From Megalonaias nervosa (taxonomy: Eukaryota; Mollusca; Bivalvia; Unionida; Unionidae): a DNA stretch of 64,000 bases. Position numbers and translations under genes: made by a program. Under the pieces are notes generated by a model, which saw nothing but the letters and a program-made list of their open reading frames with translations, was not told the DNA's origin and made no database searches. Location: NCBI GenBank assembly GCA_016617855.1, contig JAECUM010016915.1, forward strand, positions 27,101 through 91,100. Direction: 5' to 3'. Positions within the stretch are counted from its first letter, which is position 1. Every line of letters begins with the position of its first letter. This document shows positions 8,486-17,465 of the stretch, piece by piece.

Positions 8486-11400
8486 ATCACATTTTCACGT
8501 GTGTGACCAAGACTACTATTAATTCTATCCACGGTAAACTATCTTGGATTATTATTCGAATGCTGCCACAGCATTACTGTTTTAGAGCTCGCATAATGAT
8601 TATTCTATCGTTCTTTCAGTGTCATAATAAATTCAGCATCGAGATGAAAGTCGCGCTTATTTTTTCTTTGTCACATTGCTTATAACCAGATAATTTTTTC
8701 TTATTACATCATCGCCGACACTTTCGGTCTCGCTAGCAGTTTGATTATTATTTTCTGTGAAGTCTATGATAACTCTTCGCAACTGAGATATTCTTCTGAC
8801 TCGAGACACTGCGAGATAAACTAAATTTGACCATTCAATACGATCATCAACGATCTAAATATTTGTATCAGAAATAGTTAATTCTTGTGACGAATGAATC
8901 GTTCTAGCGTATCCTAGTGTCCATGGAGTTTTGTCCATCGTTAATGCGCTCTCAACAGCACTGAGAGGAACTAGAACAAATATCATTTAGCACAAGATTT
9001 TGTTTGTCACCACAACCTGGAAATTCAACTTTAGTATTCTGTCGTCGAGTATCTGCTGGGCGATAACACATTAGTAAATGTAGATTTTAAAAATTTTCTT
9101 GATGTAGCAGAAATAATTGTTGTTGAAGTGTATCACGAACTATCATTCTACTTGCAACTATCAAATCAGCAGGCTTCCATAAATTCCAAAATTCATTCAT
9201 AGCAGTTTCTGGAATTACTTCACGCATTATCTCACACTGTATTTTATCTGATTGTTGTCTAATTAACTTTTCAAATTCTTTCAGTGGTTCATCAATAGCT
9301 CTATGATCATCAATTATTTCCTCATAATAATCTACGAACGTTTTAAACCATTCATGCGGCGACTGTCCAACAAAAGACGGCGGTTGACCATGGTCACTAT
9401 ACATTATCACAGCAGTATTTTTCGTCAACAACCAATCAAGAAACGTTTTTAATATCTCTAGCGACACCGTACAAATTTTATCCCAAATATTAATTTTAGG
9501 AATGTATTTTTCACTCATTCGTTCAGGAGTCCATTCGTCTCCCACCATCTAAAGAAGCTGTGATAAATTTGAGATTTTACTCCTCGTTCATTCATTTCTC
9601 TGGCGAGTCTATGTGTGGGTATCAAAACAACCATATCTGAACAGTTGTTCAGGAATAATTTAATCGCACGCGTCGTTTTACCAGAGCCACCACACCCGTT
9701 AAGATAAACGGTTTTATTTCTGGCCACAGGATCATGTACGGATGGTGCTGATGATAATTGTGACATTTGATTATTCTTGTAATAAATCCCTTTAATTTCA
9801 ACGTCGGCAGATTCAGAATAAATAAGTATCTCTTCTTGTTTTATTCTCCATTCACCCCGTGATGCATCAGCGCCGATATGTAATTGTTTTTGCAACCTTG
9901 TATGTTTTTTATTGAGATAAAATGAATCTGTGGCAACTCTAACCGCGGAATCAGGAAATCTGTTTATCATCGATAATAAATTTATCGAAACATGCTAACA
10001 TCGAAGATCTTAAATGAGTAAACTGCGGTGACTCACCATCAATATAGAACACAATTGTAGCTAATTTAGTTCCATCCGACAAATAAGCATTGTTCCGGTT
10101 TATAAATGTGCCTTTCTCTGTTTATCAGCAATTATAAAATCGAGCTCGGCATTGTCGATGAATAATCTCGTACAATGTCGTTTATGATCACACGAACCAC
10201 CCTGAGTAAACTTACAGATTTTTTTTTTCTGCCGAGATCCTTTGCAAGTTTATTTTCATATTCAAATTTCATCGGAATTATCGGTAATTATTTCACTGGG
10301 TTTTTGGTAACCAGATTTTTTTGTGAATGATACGATATTATCGCTTTCTTACAACCAACGATATTAAAATTTTATTATCAAGCATATATCGTAATAGTAC
10401 TATTGGAGCCCAATATTTTTCAGAGAAATGACGGCCAAACCAAACATAAGTAACTGGATGGAGATTTTCCGTAAACGAAAACGATTTAATACATGCGAAT
10501 CGGATCAAATCAAAATCTGGCAGGGGTCCATTTATCGCATCTCTGGTCATCTCGTGCGTTGGATGTCCAAATCTCTTAAAGTATTCAGAACACTCTCCCA
10601 TTCCAAGAAAACTTCCAGGATAACATGCAACCATATCAACTTAGATAACATCCTTACAATCATAATTAATATTCCACAATCCGCCGTGTCCGTATTCGAT
10701 ACAACTACGTTGAACAGCAACAAGAAATTCCGATCTTGTCGGCGACCATTAATTTTTTTCCTGAGCACAGTGAGCAGCAACTGGTGGCACGGTTAAACAA
10801 TTACTGAGTAATTGTTCAGCATCATCGGTATATTTAAAAGCAAGATTTATTATTTCCTCGTGGAGAGATTCTGTACGATAAATGTCTCCATTAGGCAGTA
10901 CAAACTGATCATAGTTCACAGATTCTGAACTTTGGAATAACCATAGGGACACAGGGTCACTCTTACTTATATTTCTGACAAAAAAATCAAACATATAATC
11001 ATTATAAAATTTAACAGTTCTATCTCGTGGAAATATTGTTACGGCTGATGTCCATGCATGTGCGTTATGATCAAAAATTGTTCTCGGAGCTCCTCTTGAT
11101 TCATATTTCGACTTGTATAAAACATCTCCGGATAGTGTTTTCACCGTAATCGGAAATTTTAATTTCTTTCCCAGCTCAGCAACGTCGCTGATAGACGCTC
11201 CGGTATCTTTAACTGTTTCTGCCCACTCATTTATTTTTTACGTCGTAAATCCGTTAAACCGTTTCCACGTATCGCGTTTGTGAAGTGTTCTGTAACTCGC
11301 TCAGCTACACAATTTAGCCTTGACAGTTTCATCGGTTTGAGATTATCAACGCTAGGTTTATCATTTAGCGGATATATCGCATAAACAACTGCAGTCATAT

Positions 11401-11524
11401 AATTTGGTTTCTCAATACCAGTCAACATTCCTGGTTTTGAATTTTTATTTAATGTGACAATATTTCCAGTGTGAAGTCGGACAGGGTCACGTTTGTCACG
11501 GATAATCCAAGTGTCGTCGTCTGT
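8486..11524 (-). pseudogene. DNA polymerase B-SF1 helicase-HNH remnant (E2)
   Basis: This minus-strand homolog of the E3 gene at 21785-25187 is heavily frameshifted. From right to left it runs from about polymerase codon 96 (cut at 11524 by the E3 terminal repeat) through the motif A region (ACYPGSFLGMG), motif C (VRVATDSFYL), helicase Walker A (GCGGSGKTT), Walker B and the helicase C-terminus. It ends in an HNH domain that is cut by the gypsy LTR at 8485. The helicase-HNH joint near 8690-8730 is informative: the helicase frame reads through a hexa-A run, and the HNH lies in the -1 frame. Many small indels make it inactive. It belongs to the same older element as 27645-28274, or to a sibling. 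Confidence 0.85.
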
Positions 11525-11794
11525 AGCAGCAGAGAGGGTGGACCCTACAACTTTTTCCTGACCTTATTTTACAAAAATAAAGGTTCCTACAGGGGCTGAA
11601 AAATAAGGTCAATAACGCTAAACCGAACCTCCTAACTTTTATTATTACCATATAGTTTGAAAAACGGATAATAAATCGTTTGAGTTAGCTCATTTTTGTT
11701 ATTTTATTTTTGACTTTTTTGTTTTTTAATGTTATAATGCGTTTAGTTTACTTACCCGGTCACTCAATTTTTGTCGTCCACCCTCTCTGCTGCT
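11525..11794. repeat. Left terminal inverted repeat of E3
   Basis: The repeat is 270 bp. The outer end is AGCAGCAGAGAGGGTGGAC and the inner end is its own reverse complement, GTCCACCCTCTCTGCTGCT. Each terminal repeat is therefore itself bounded by a 19-bp inverted repeat. The interior is AT-rich. It is the inverse of 27375-27644 with about three mismatches. The first late gene starts 35 bp after the inner end. Confidence 0.95.
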
Positions 11795-11829
11795 ATAAAT
11801 TCAACAACCATTATAAATATTATTAACAA

Positions 11830-12927
11830 ATGAATATCGGAGAACCACATTCAGCTAAATCAGCTCGAGAGCGACTAGAGGCAATTAGAAAATATCTACC
11901 CGTCCGTGATTTAGTCAAGCAACAACTACAATCACGTCAGGAATCTCAAGTTGAATTTGAAGAGGATACAAAACAATTATTTAAACCTATTACAGAGACC
12001 AATAAAGGTCTTCTTCCTGCGTTAGAAAAAACCGCTGAAGCGACTGGAAAAATAGCAAAAAGAACAAAACAGACAAAAGAGATTTTACGTGGACTTCCAG
12101 CCGAAATAGCTGCTGCTCAACCAATACAACAAATACCTGAAGGCGCTGAAGCACTAGCCCCTGAACCAAAATCAGTAGATCCTATAATTAATGCCGAACT
12201 GTTAAATAAATTTGATGAAGTAACTATTAAAACAATTAACAACAATGAAAACCTACAACAATTGGCTGAATTTGCTGTGGATGGTTTTAGTCGAAGAGAT
12301 AAATTAATGAAACCTGAATACGCTAAAAATATTAAAAACCGTGAACAATGGCAAAAATCATTATATCGCATACGTATGAATGTTCAACAAGCTAGAACTG
12401 ATGATCCATTATATCAGAAATATGTTAGGGAAATTAATAATTTAATTCAATTAAGAAAACAAGAAGAAGAAATGGAAAGAAAAAAACGTAAAAGGCAACA
12501 ATCTCCAAAACCATCTGAGCGAATATCACGACAATTTGAATTATCACCAATATCATCACCACAACTTAATTTACCATCACTACAGCAACCTGTACCACGA
12601 CTACAACGACAACAACAAGAACTTCAACAAGAAGAAGAAGAACCATCACCACAACAACTAGTCAAAATAACAGAGGAAGAAAATCAAGATCCTGGCGCAA
12701 CCGGAAGTGGTTTAGGGAGTGGCCTTGTTACTTGTCCTAATAACGTCCTTGCTGATGTTGATCGACTAGAAATCCTCATTGGAGGAAAACGAGCTGGTAA
12801 TAATTCCCCAGAAATCATTAATGAAGCAGCTGATATTTGTAAACAATTATTTACAGGTGGAATTATGGATATTAATGTATATCGGTCCCTCATTAATGAA
12901 ATCGCCGATGACTACCATAGTGACTGA
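11830..12927 (+). CDS. Coiled-coil, Gln-rich first late gene (MNIGEPHSA family) (E3)
   Basis: The intact frame is 365 aa. Residues 1-60 form a highly charged helix (ARERLEAIRKYLPVRDLVKQ). Residues about 60-100 have heptad-like Lys/Thr-rich helices (TAEATGKIAKRTKQTKEIL). A central domain carries LNKFDEVTIKTINNNENLQQL. Residues 205-285 are Gln/Glu/Pro-rich low-complexity linker. The C-terminal domain has GATGSGLGSGLVTCPNNV and ends IADDYHSD. It is the first gene after the left TIR, 33 bp ahead of the basic virion protein. Related copies are broken in E1 and truncated in E2. I do not recognise the family. A structural or scaffolding role is plausible from position. Confidence 0.75.
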   Translation: MNIGEPHSAKSARERLEAIRKYLPVRDLVKQQLQSRQESQVEFEEDTKQLFKPITETNKGLLPALEKTAEATGKIAKRTKQTKEILRGLPAEIAAAQPIQQIPEGAEALAPEPKSVDPIINAELLNKFDEVTIKTINNNENLQQLAEFAVDGFSRRDKLMKPEYAKNIKNREQWQKSLYRIRMNVQQARTDDPLYQKYVREINNLIQLRKQEEEMERKKRKRQQSPKPSERISRQFELSPISSPQLNLPSLQQPVPRLQRQQQELQQEEEEPSPQQLVKITEEENQDPGATGSGLGSGLVTCPNNVLADVDRLEILIGGKRAGNNSPEIINEAADICKQLFTGGIMDINVYRSLINEIADDYHSD

Positions 12928-12959
12928 GTATGTAATTAAATAACAGCTACTATAATAAA

Positions 12960-13415
12960 ATGATCGTACATAGTACTCAACGTGGACCAACCATGATCAG
13001 GGTAATAAATTCACGATTACCAGTATACAAAACAACCTACGGAGATGGACTAGGCGATATTGTTCAGGGTCTGTTTAGAAGGATAGCCCCAAAAGCAATA
13101 CCGATTGCAAAGCAACTGGGGATGAAAGCTATTGATGTTGTTCGTGAAAAAGGTATTGGTGCTGTTGGTAATGTTGCTAGTAAAGCATTCTCAGCAATCA
13201 AAGATAGACTAACACGATTAATACGCAGACCTGCGGTCCGACCTCAACCTGTAAAATTACCTAGCACTGAAGTAATGCCTGCAAATATTAGTAAAATAAT
13301 AAATCAAAAAAAAAAAAAAAAACTAGCAGAGTTGGCTGATGTACCATTATCAGAAAAAGAAAAAAATATAACCGCTAGTCTGATAGCAGGAAGTGGTCTT
13401 CGTTTTAGACGATAA
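12960..13415 (+). CDS. Small basic virion protein (E3)
   Basis: The protein is 151 aa and equivalent to 4602-5075. It carries YGDGLGDIVQGLFRRIAPKA (about residues 22-41), a hydrophobic/amphipathic middle and the basic stretch RLTRLIRRP. Near residue 118 it has a five-lysine run from an uninterrupted poly-A tract (about 13306-13321) that replaces the QAANQK of E1; the length still keeps the frame. It is six residues shorter at the C-terminus than E1. The start follows ACTATAATAAA and the stop lies 14 bp before the capsid ATG. A minor virion or DNA-associated role is inferred. Confidence 0.65.
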   Translation: MIVHSTQRGPTMIRVINSRLPVYKTTYGDGLGDIVQGLFRRIAPKAIPIAKQLGMKAIDVVREKGIGAVGNVASKAFSAIKDRLTRLIRRPAVRPQPVKLPSTEVMPANISKIINQKKKKKLAELADVPLSEKEKNITASLIAGSGLRFRR

Positions 13416-13429
13416 TAATTATAATAAAG
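13416..13429 (+). promoter_or_regulatory. A/T-only late intergenic spacer (TAATTATAATAAAG)
   Basis: This 14-bp A/T-rich spacer lies between the basic virion protein stop and the capsid ATG. Very similar spacers precede other late genes: AATAATTATA before 14854, TAAATATA before 15820, TATAACAATA before 16929 and TACTATAATAAA before 12960. E1 repeats the pattern on its own strand. It may be a late promoter/initiator or a leader-type sequence, judged from recurrence and position only. Confidence 0.4.
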
Positions 13430-14815
13430 ATGTTCAAACGTATATCTGATCCAGCGTTCGACATGGATGCACCAGTACTCAAAGATGAGTCTGTGCGTGA
13501 TTATCAATATTATTCTTATGATGCACGAATTTCAAATCAGCGTGGACGAATTGAACTACAAGTTCAGGATACAAGTAGGTATTTCCTACCCGCTGAGGCT
13601 TTTATTGAAGTAGAAGGTAAAATTTATAAAGCGGATGATACTGAATACGATAATAATGTTGCTTTTGGTTTTGTTAATAATGGTATTATGGTGTTATTTG
13701 ACAGCGCCACTTATATGATTGATGGTAAAAATATTGAATCAATTCAGAAGGACGTTGATGTTGCTACAACAATATTGGGTCTAGCACGATACAGCGATGA
13801 TTATTCAAGATCAGCTGGTCCATCAATGATGTTTGTAAAGGACACTTCTGATCACCCGGATTACAAAAATGTAACAATAGGTAACGTAAGAGCTGCAGGA
13901 GGAGCTGCTGATGACCCCGCAGTATTATCAATGAACGCAAATTTCAACTTAGGATTTGCATCACGTAAAACAATGTTGAAAGATAGAATGTTTTCATGTG
14001 CAATTTCACTGTCACACATATTTGGATTTTGCAGAAATGTCAGAAAAGTCATTTTTGGAGCCAAACATACGGTTGTACTCGTACGAAAGGCTACAGATGA
14101 TGATGCAGCATGGCATGTTGCAGGTGCTGATGATGCTGCGACTAGAGCACTTCATGGTAAAGTAGTATTAACCAAACTTTCATTGTGGATGCCAGTGATG
14201 ACTCCAACAATACCTGAAGAAGATCGGTTACTTGCTTTTATGAGTCAAGGTGGTAAATCAGCGTTATCATGGTTAACAATGACCACAGATGCTGTTCAGA
14301 GTGCAATTAATAGTTTATTTACATGGCAAATAGCCTCTCAACAGGGAATAGCCGCACCACGACATATATTCATTGCGCTTCAGGATAATACACGTGTAAG
14401 TAATCAAACAAAAAGTTTAATGATATTTGACAAACTTGATGTTTCTGAGGTTTCGTTAAGAATAAATTTACATCAAGAACCATCTGAGGATATATTACTG
14501 AATTTCGATCAAAATCATGTAGCCCGTGCATATCATCGTCTTATGTCGTTTATGGGGCGTGATCAGAACATTGATACTGGTTTACAAATATCACAGTTAG
14601 ATTTTACAACCTTATATCCGATTTATTACTTTTCGCTGGAACATTTAGATTTAACCAGACAATCAGTAGTCGATATACATTTTCGAACTCGCGTAAACCG
14701 AGGAGTTATCGCTAATTACAGAGCTGTCGCTGTTATACTCAGCGATAAATCGATGTTACTTGAAGGTGTTGGTGGACGAATGAGAGTTATTGATGCTCCA
14801 GCAGAAAACATGTAA
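13430..14815 (+). CDS. Major capsid protein, predicted double jelly-roll (E3)
   Basis: The frame is 461 aa and intact. The N-terminal jelly roll includes RYFLPAEAFIEVEGKIYK and a long segment with IMVLFDSATYMIDGKNIESI. The second half includes FSCAISLSHIFGFCRNVRKV, VVLTKLSLWMPVMTPTIPEEDR and the C-terminal strands SVVDIHFRTRVNRG and SDKSMLLEGVGGRMRVIDAP. The loop at about residues 142-170 (from DYKNVTIGNV) is unlike E1 but resembles E4, while flanking sequence is almost identical to E1. The assignment rests on length, position beside the protease and virion genes, and general resemblance to capsid proteins of Polinton-like elements. The fold was not computed. Confidence 0.75.
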   Translation: MFKRISDPAFDMDAPVLKDESVRDYQYYSYDARISNQRGRIELQVQDTSRYFLPAEAFIEVEGKIYKADDTEYDNNVAFGFVNNGIMVLFDSATYMIDGKNIESIQKDVDVATTILGLARYSDDYSRSAGPSMMFVKDTSDHPDYKNVTIGNVRAAGGAADDPAVLSMNANFNLGFASRKTMLKDRMFSCAISLSHIFGFCRNVRKVIFGAKHTVVLVRKATDDDAAWHVAGADDAATRALHGKVVLTKLSLWMPVMTPTIPEEDRLLAFMSQGGKSALSWLTMTTDAVQSAINSLFTWQIASQQGIAAPRHIFIALQDNTRVSNQTKSLMIFDKLDVSEVSLRINLHQEPSEDILLNFDQNHVARAYHRLMSFMGRDQNIDTGLQISQLDFTTLYPIYYFSLEHLDLTRQSVVDIHFRTRVNRGVIANYRAVAVILSDKSMLLEGVGGRMRVIDAPAENM

Positions 14816-14853
14816 TTAGATCACCTTGATTTAAAATCAGGATAATAATTATA

Positions 14854-15391
14854 ATGTCATATCATCACGCTAGTGTTACCCTGACTCCTGGTCAGATTAA
14901 AAGCTACAATCAGCATCAAAAAATAACTGTGGAATAAAAATATCGCTAAAGCGAGAACAGATGAGCGGTTCAAATAAATTATCGTTGACCGAGCGTCAAT
15001 TCAGAAACTTCAATGAAGCCAAAAAATCAATAAAGGTATAAAACTTAATCTTTCTGCGGGTGCCATCAAAGATATTGCTAAGACAGGTGGTATATTTCCA
15101 CTTCTCGCAGCTATACCAACATTAATAGCCGCTGCAGCCCCAGCTATTGCAAAAGCAGCTGCATTAGGTGCTGTTGGAACCGCTGCTGGAATGGCATTAA
15201 AGAAAGCAACCGGACAGGGAATTAAAAAAAAGGGAAGAGGTCTAAGATTACCAGGGACCCCATATTCTTACGGAAAGGGTCTAAGATTACCAGGGACCCC
15301 ATATTCATGGTACGGAAAAGGTCTAAGACTTCCCGGGACCCCATATTCATGGTACGGAAGGGATCTAAGACTTCTCGGGACAGTTTACTGA
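14854..15391 (+). pseudogene. Small hydrophobic repeat virion protein with two 1-nt deletions (E3)
   Basis: This is the homolog of 2615-3154. The start MSYHHASV is conserved, but single bases are missing near 14905 (in an AAAAG run) and near 15030 (in a CAAATAAA run) relative to E1. The N-terminal, middle and C-terminal parts are therefore in different frames. The hydrophobic helix and the four GLRLPGTPYSWYG-type repeats (15238-15391) are preserved in the last frame. Both lesions fall in A-rich runs, so sequencing error is possible. Confidence 0.65.
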
Positions 15392-15399
15392 TATCGCCT

Positions 15400-15811
15400 A
15401 TGTCCAATTTTGATTTACTTAATGCCGCTAAAAAAACTAAAAATAAAAAACTTCAGAGGTGTTTTTATGCGCGATCAATTACCAAAACAACCGAATAATA
15501 TTGAAACTGGTATTATTAATCTCGATAAAAACTCTGGACCTGGCACGCATTGGGTTGGATATGCAATTGATCCACGTGGAATTATTTACTTTGATTCATA
15601 TGGATTAGCGCCACCTAAGGAATTTCTTCATTATGTCAGCAATATTATTGCTCCAATTTGGTATTCAACGTTACCAACACAAAGATTAACTGATCCACCA
15701 ATATGTGGTCGTGAAGTACTTAATGTACTTGATGCTATATCAAAATCAACAAAACCACCTCATAAAGTCGTGCATGAATATACCACATTGTCACATTTAA
15801 ACGGATACTAA
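15400..15811 (+). pseudogene. Adenain-like cysteine protease with a 1-nt insertion near the start (E3)
   Basis: This matches the intact E1 protease (2196-2606), including GTHWVGYAID (His), YFDSYG (Asp) and PPICGREV (Cys). The ATG at 15400 starts the same peptide, but the run of A at 15430-15436 has seven A where E1 has six. The main domain is therefore in a different frame from the ATG. An alternative Met at 15410 would give an open frame of 133 aa with changed N-terminal residues, so activity is not excluded. Confidence 0.75.
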
Positions 15812-15819
15812 TAAATATA

Positions 15820-16918
15820 ATGGTAGATATTTACGGAAGATCTCGCAAAGCTCAGAAGCAAGCTGATTTATCTAAATACGCAACTCTTGATCAACTCAGA
15901 AATGAGATTGACGATTTATTAAATAATACAAGTGTGGATCAAAATGAAGTCGTTGTTTTTCAGGATAAACAAGGACGATTAAAAACGAGTAACATACAAC
16001 TGACAGATGTAATCGTACGAATTCCTACCGCAGTTGTTGATAATATCGTTATTTTCTCCGATCAGGGTAAAATACAAGATTCTGGTAAGTCAGTTAACGA
16101 TTTTATCAAGCGAGCTGGTGATTCATTCACGGTACATTATTATGAATCGAAATAAAATTATAGACCTTGGAAATCCAACCGTAGATACAGACGCCGCAAC
16201 AAAAAAATATGTCGACGATCAAGAATCTAAGTACGTGTTAGTCAACGGTGGTATAATGCGTGCATTTCTCAGCATGAATAATAATGGTATTAATAATCTT
16301 AGAACACCAGAATCTGATTTTGACGCTGCAACGAAGAAATATGTAGACGATAGCAACATTCCTATGACAACTTCGCTAAAAACAATCAATGACGAAATGA
16401 CCACACTCAATGGTACTTTTACTAGACATGTACAAATGTTTTCAAATTTTCGTAAAAATATAAACAAATCTCTACATGAATTTTTTGGTGATCCACCAAC
16501 CGTTGACATAAAACTAGCCGACGTTAACATGAAACTCAATGATATTGTTAGTGGAATACCTAATATTGTTCAAAAAACTAATCTGATTAAAATCCTTCAC
16601 AATCAGATCGTCAATGTCGTGTACACAGTAGCATCAGGATTAACAACATGGTCACAGCAAAATAACACTATTAAATATACCCCAAAGGTTACTGGTGTGT
16701 ATAGACTGTCTATCTTTAGCTCTGCAAAGTTTAAAATTTATGCTTCAACATTTCCGTGGCGTCATTTAACCGATGCTTTCTCTGGAGTTGTATCTATAGT
16801 GTTAAATAAAGATGCTGAAGAAATATTTCTACAGGAAGCAGATGATCAAACAATAACCGCAACGTCTTACTGGTGGTGTTTGGAATTTGTAGCTGGAACA
16901 CCACAATTAGTCACTTAA
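15820..16918 (+). pseudogene. Fiber-like protein with DAATKKYVD motifs, frameshifted (E3)
   Basis: The N-terminal part (15820 to about 16135, MVDIYGRSRKAQKQADLSKY) and the C-terminal part (16141 to 16918) are in different frames, because bases are missing around 16130-16138 after GDSF relative to E1. The motif DAATKKYVDD occurs twice (around 16190 and 16325), each followed by short glycine/asparagine segments. The C-terminal domain ends YWWCLEFVAGTPQLVT. It is probably a fiber or attachment protein by motif and position. Its frameshift is at a different site from that in E1. Confidence 0.65.
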
Positions 16919-16928
16919 TATAACAATA

Positions 16929-17465
16929 ATGGATCAACCTCAGTCTCTCATTGACGTTCAACGTTGCAAATACAATCAAGTATATGAACGTCTGTCTAAA
17001 CTAAAGGATTTTATTAATTATTATAACATAAAAATACAAAAATACAAAAGGCGTATAGTTGTCATCGATGTAGTTGTTTACTCAGTTTCTGCTGTTATTG
17101 CTGGAACAGGATTATTATTATCAACATTGACGATGACAGCACCTGCTATTATAACCATCATTGTTTCAGCATCAACGACTATTGCTGGTGTTCTCGGTAT
17201 TATAGCTAAAAAGATAGATACCTGTACAAATGCTAAATTGCACAATTATATGATTAAATTACATACAGTAACAGAGGCATGTTCTAAACTATCCTTGTAT
17301 ATTTCTTCATGCGTTAGTGATGGTGAAATATCCGATACTGAATTTGCGATGATGATGAAAACCTATGATGATGCGTTTAAGATGATTGCTAATGATTTTG
17401 ACGAATTAAATAATAACGATAATAATAATGACAGACAGGGAATTACTTCAGCAAATCGTCCCTAA
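16929..17465 (+). CDS. Small two-TM virion-associated protein (E3)
   Basis: The protein is 178 aa and nearly identical to 545-1081. Two hydrophobic stretches lie at about residues 44-70 (VVIDVVVYSVSAVIAGTGLL) and 72-92 (TMTAPAIITIIVSASTTIAG). They are flanked by a basic N-terminal helix (KIQKYKRRIV) and an acidic, Asn-rich tail. It is separated from the fiber gene by 10 bp of A/T-rich sequence and overlaps the penton-like gene by 38 nt. No family is recognised. Conservation in three elements argues for function. Confidence 0.75.
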   Translation: MDQPQSLIDVQRCKYNQVYERLSKLKDFINYYNIKIQKYKRRIVVIDVVVYSVSAVIAGTGLLLSTLTMTAPAIITIIVSASTTIAGVLGIIAKKIDTCTNAKLHNYMIKLHTVTEACSKLSLYISSCVSDGEISDTEFAMMMKTYDDAFKMIANDFDELNNNDNNNDRQGITSANRP

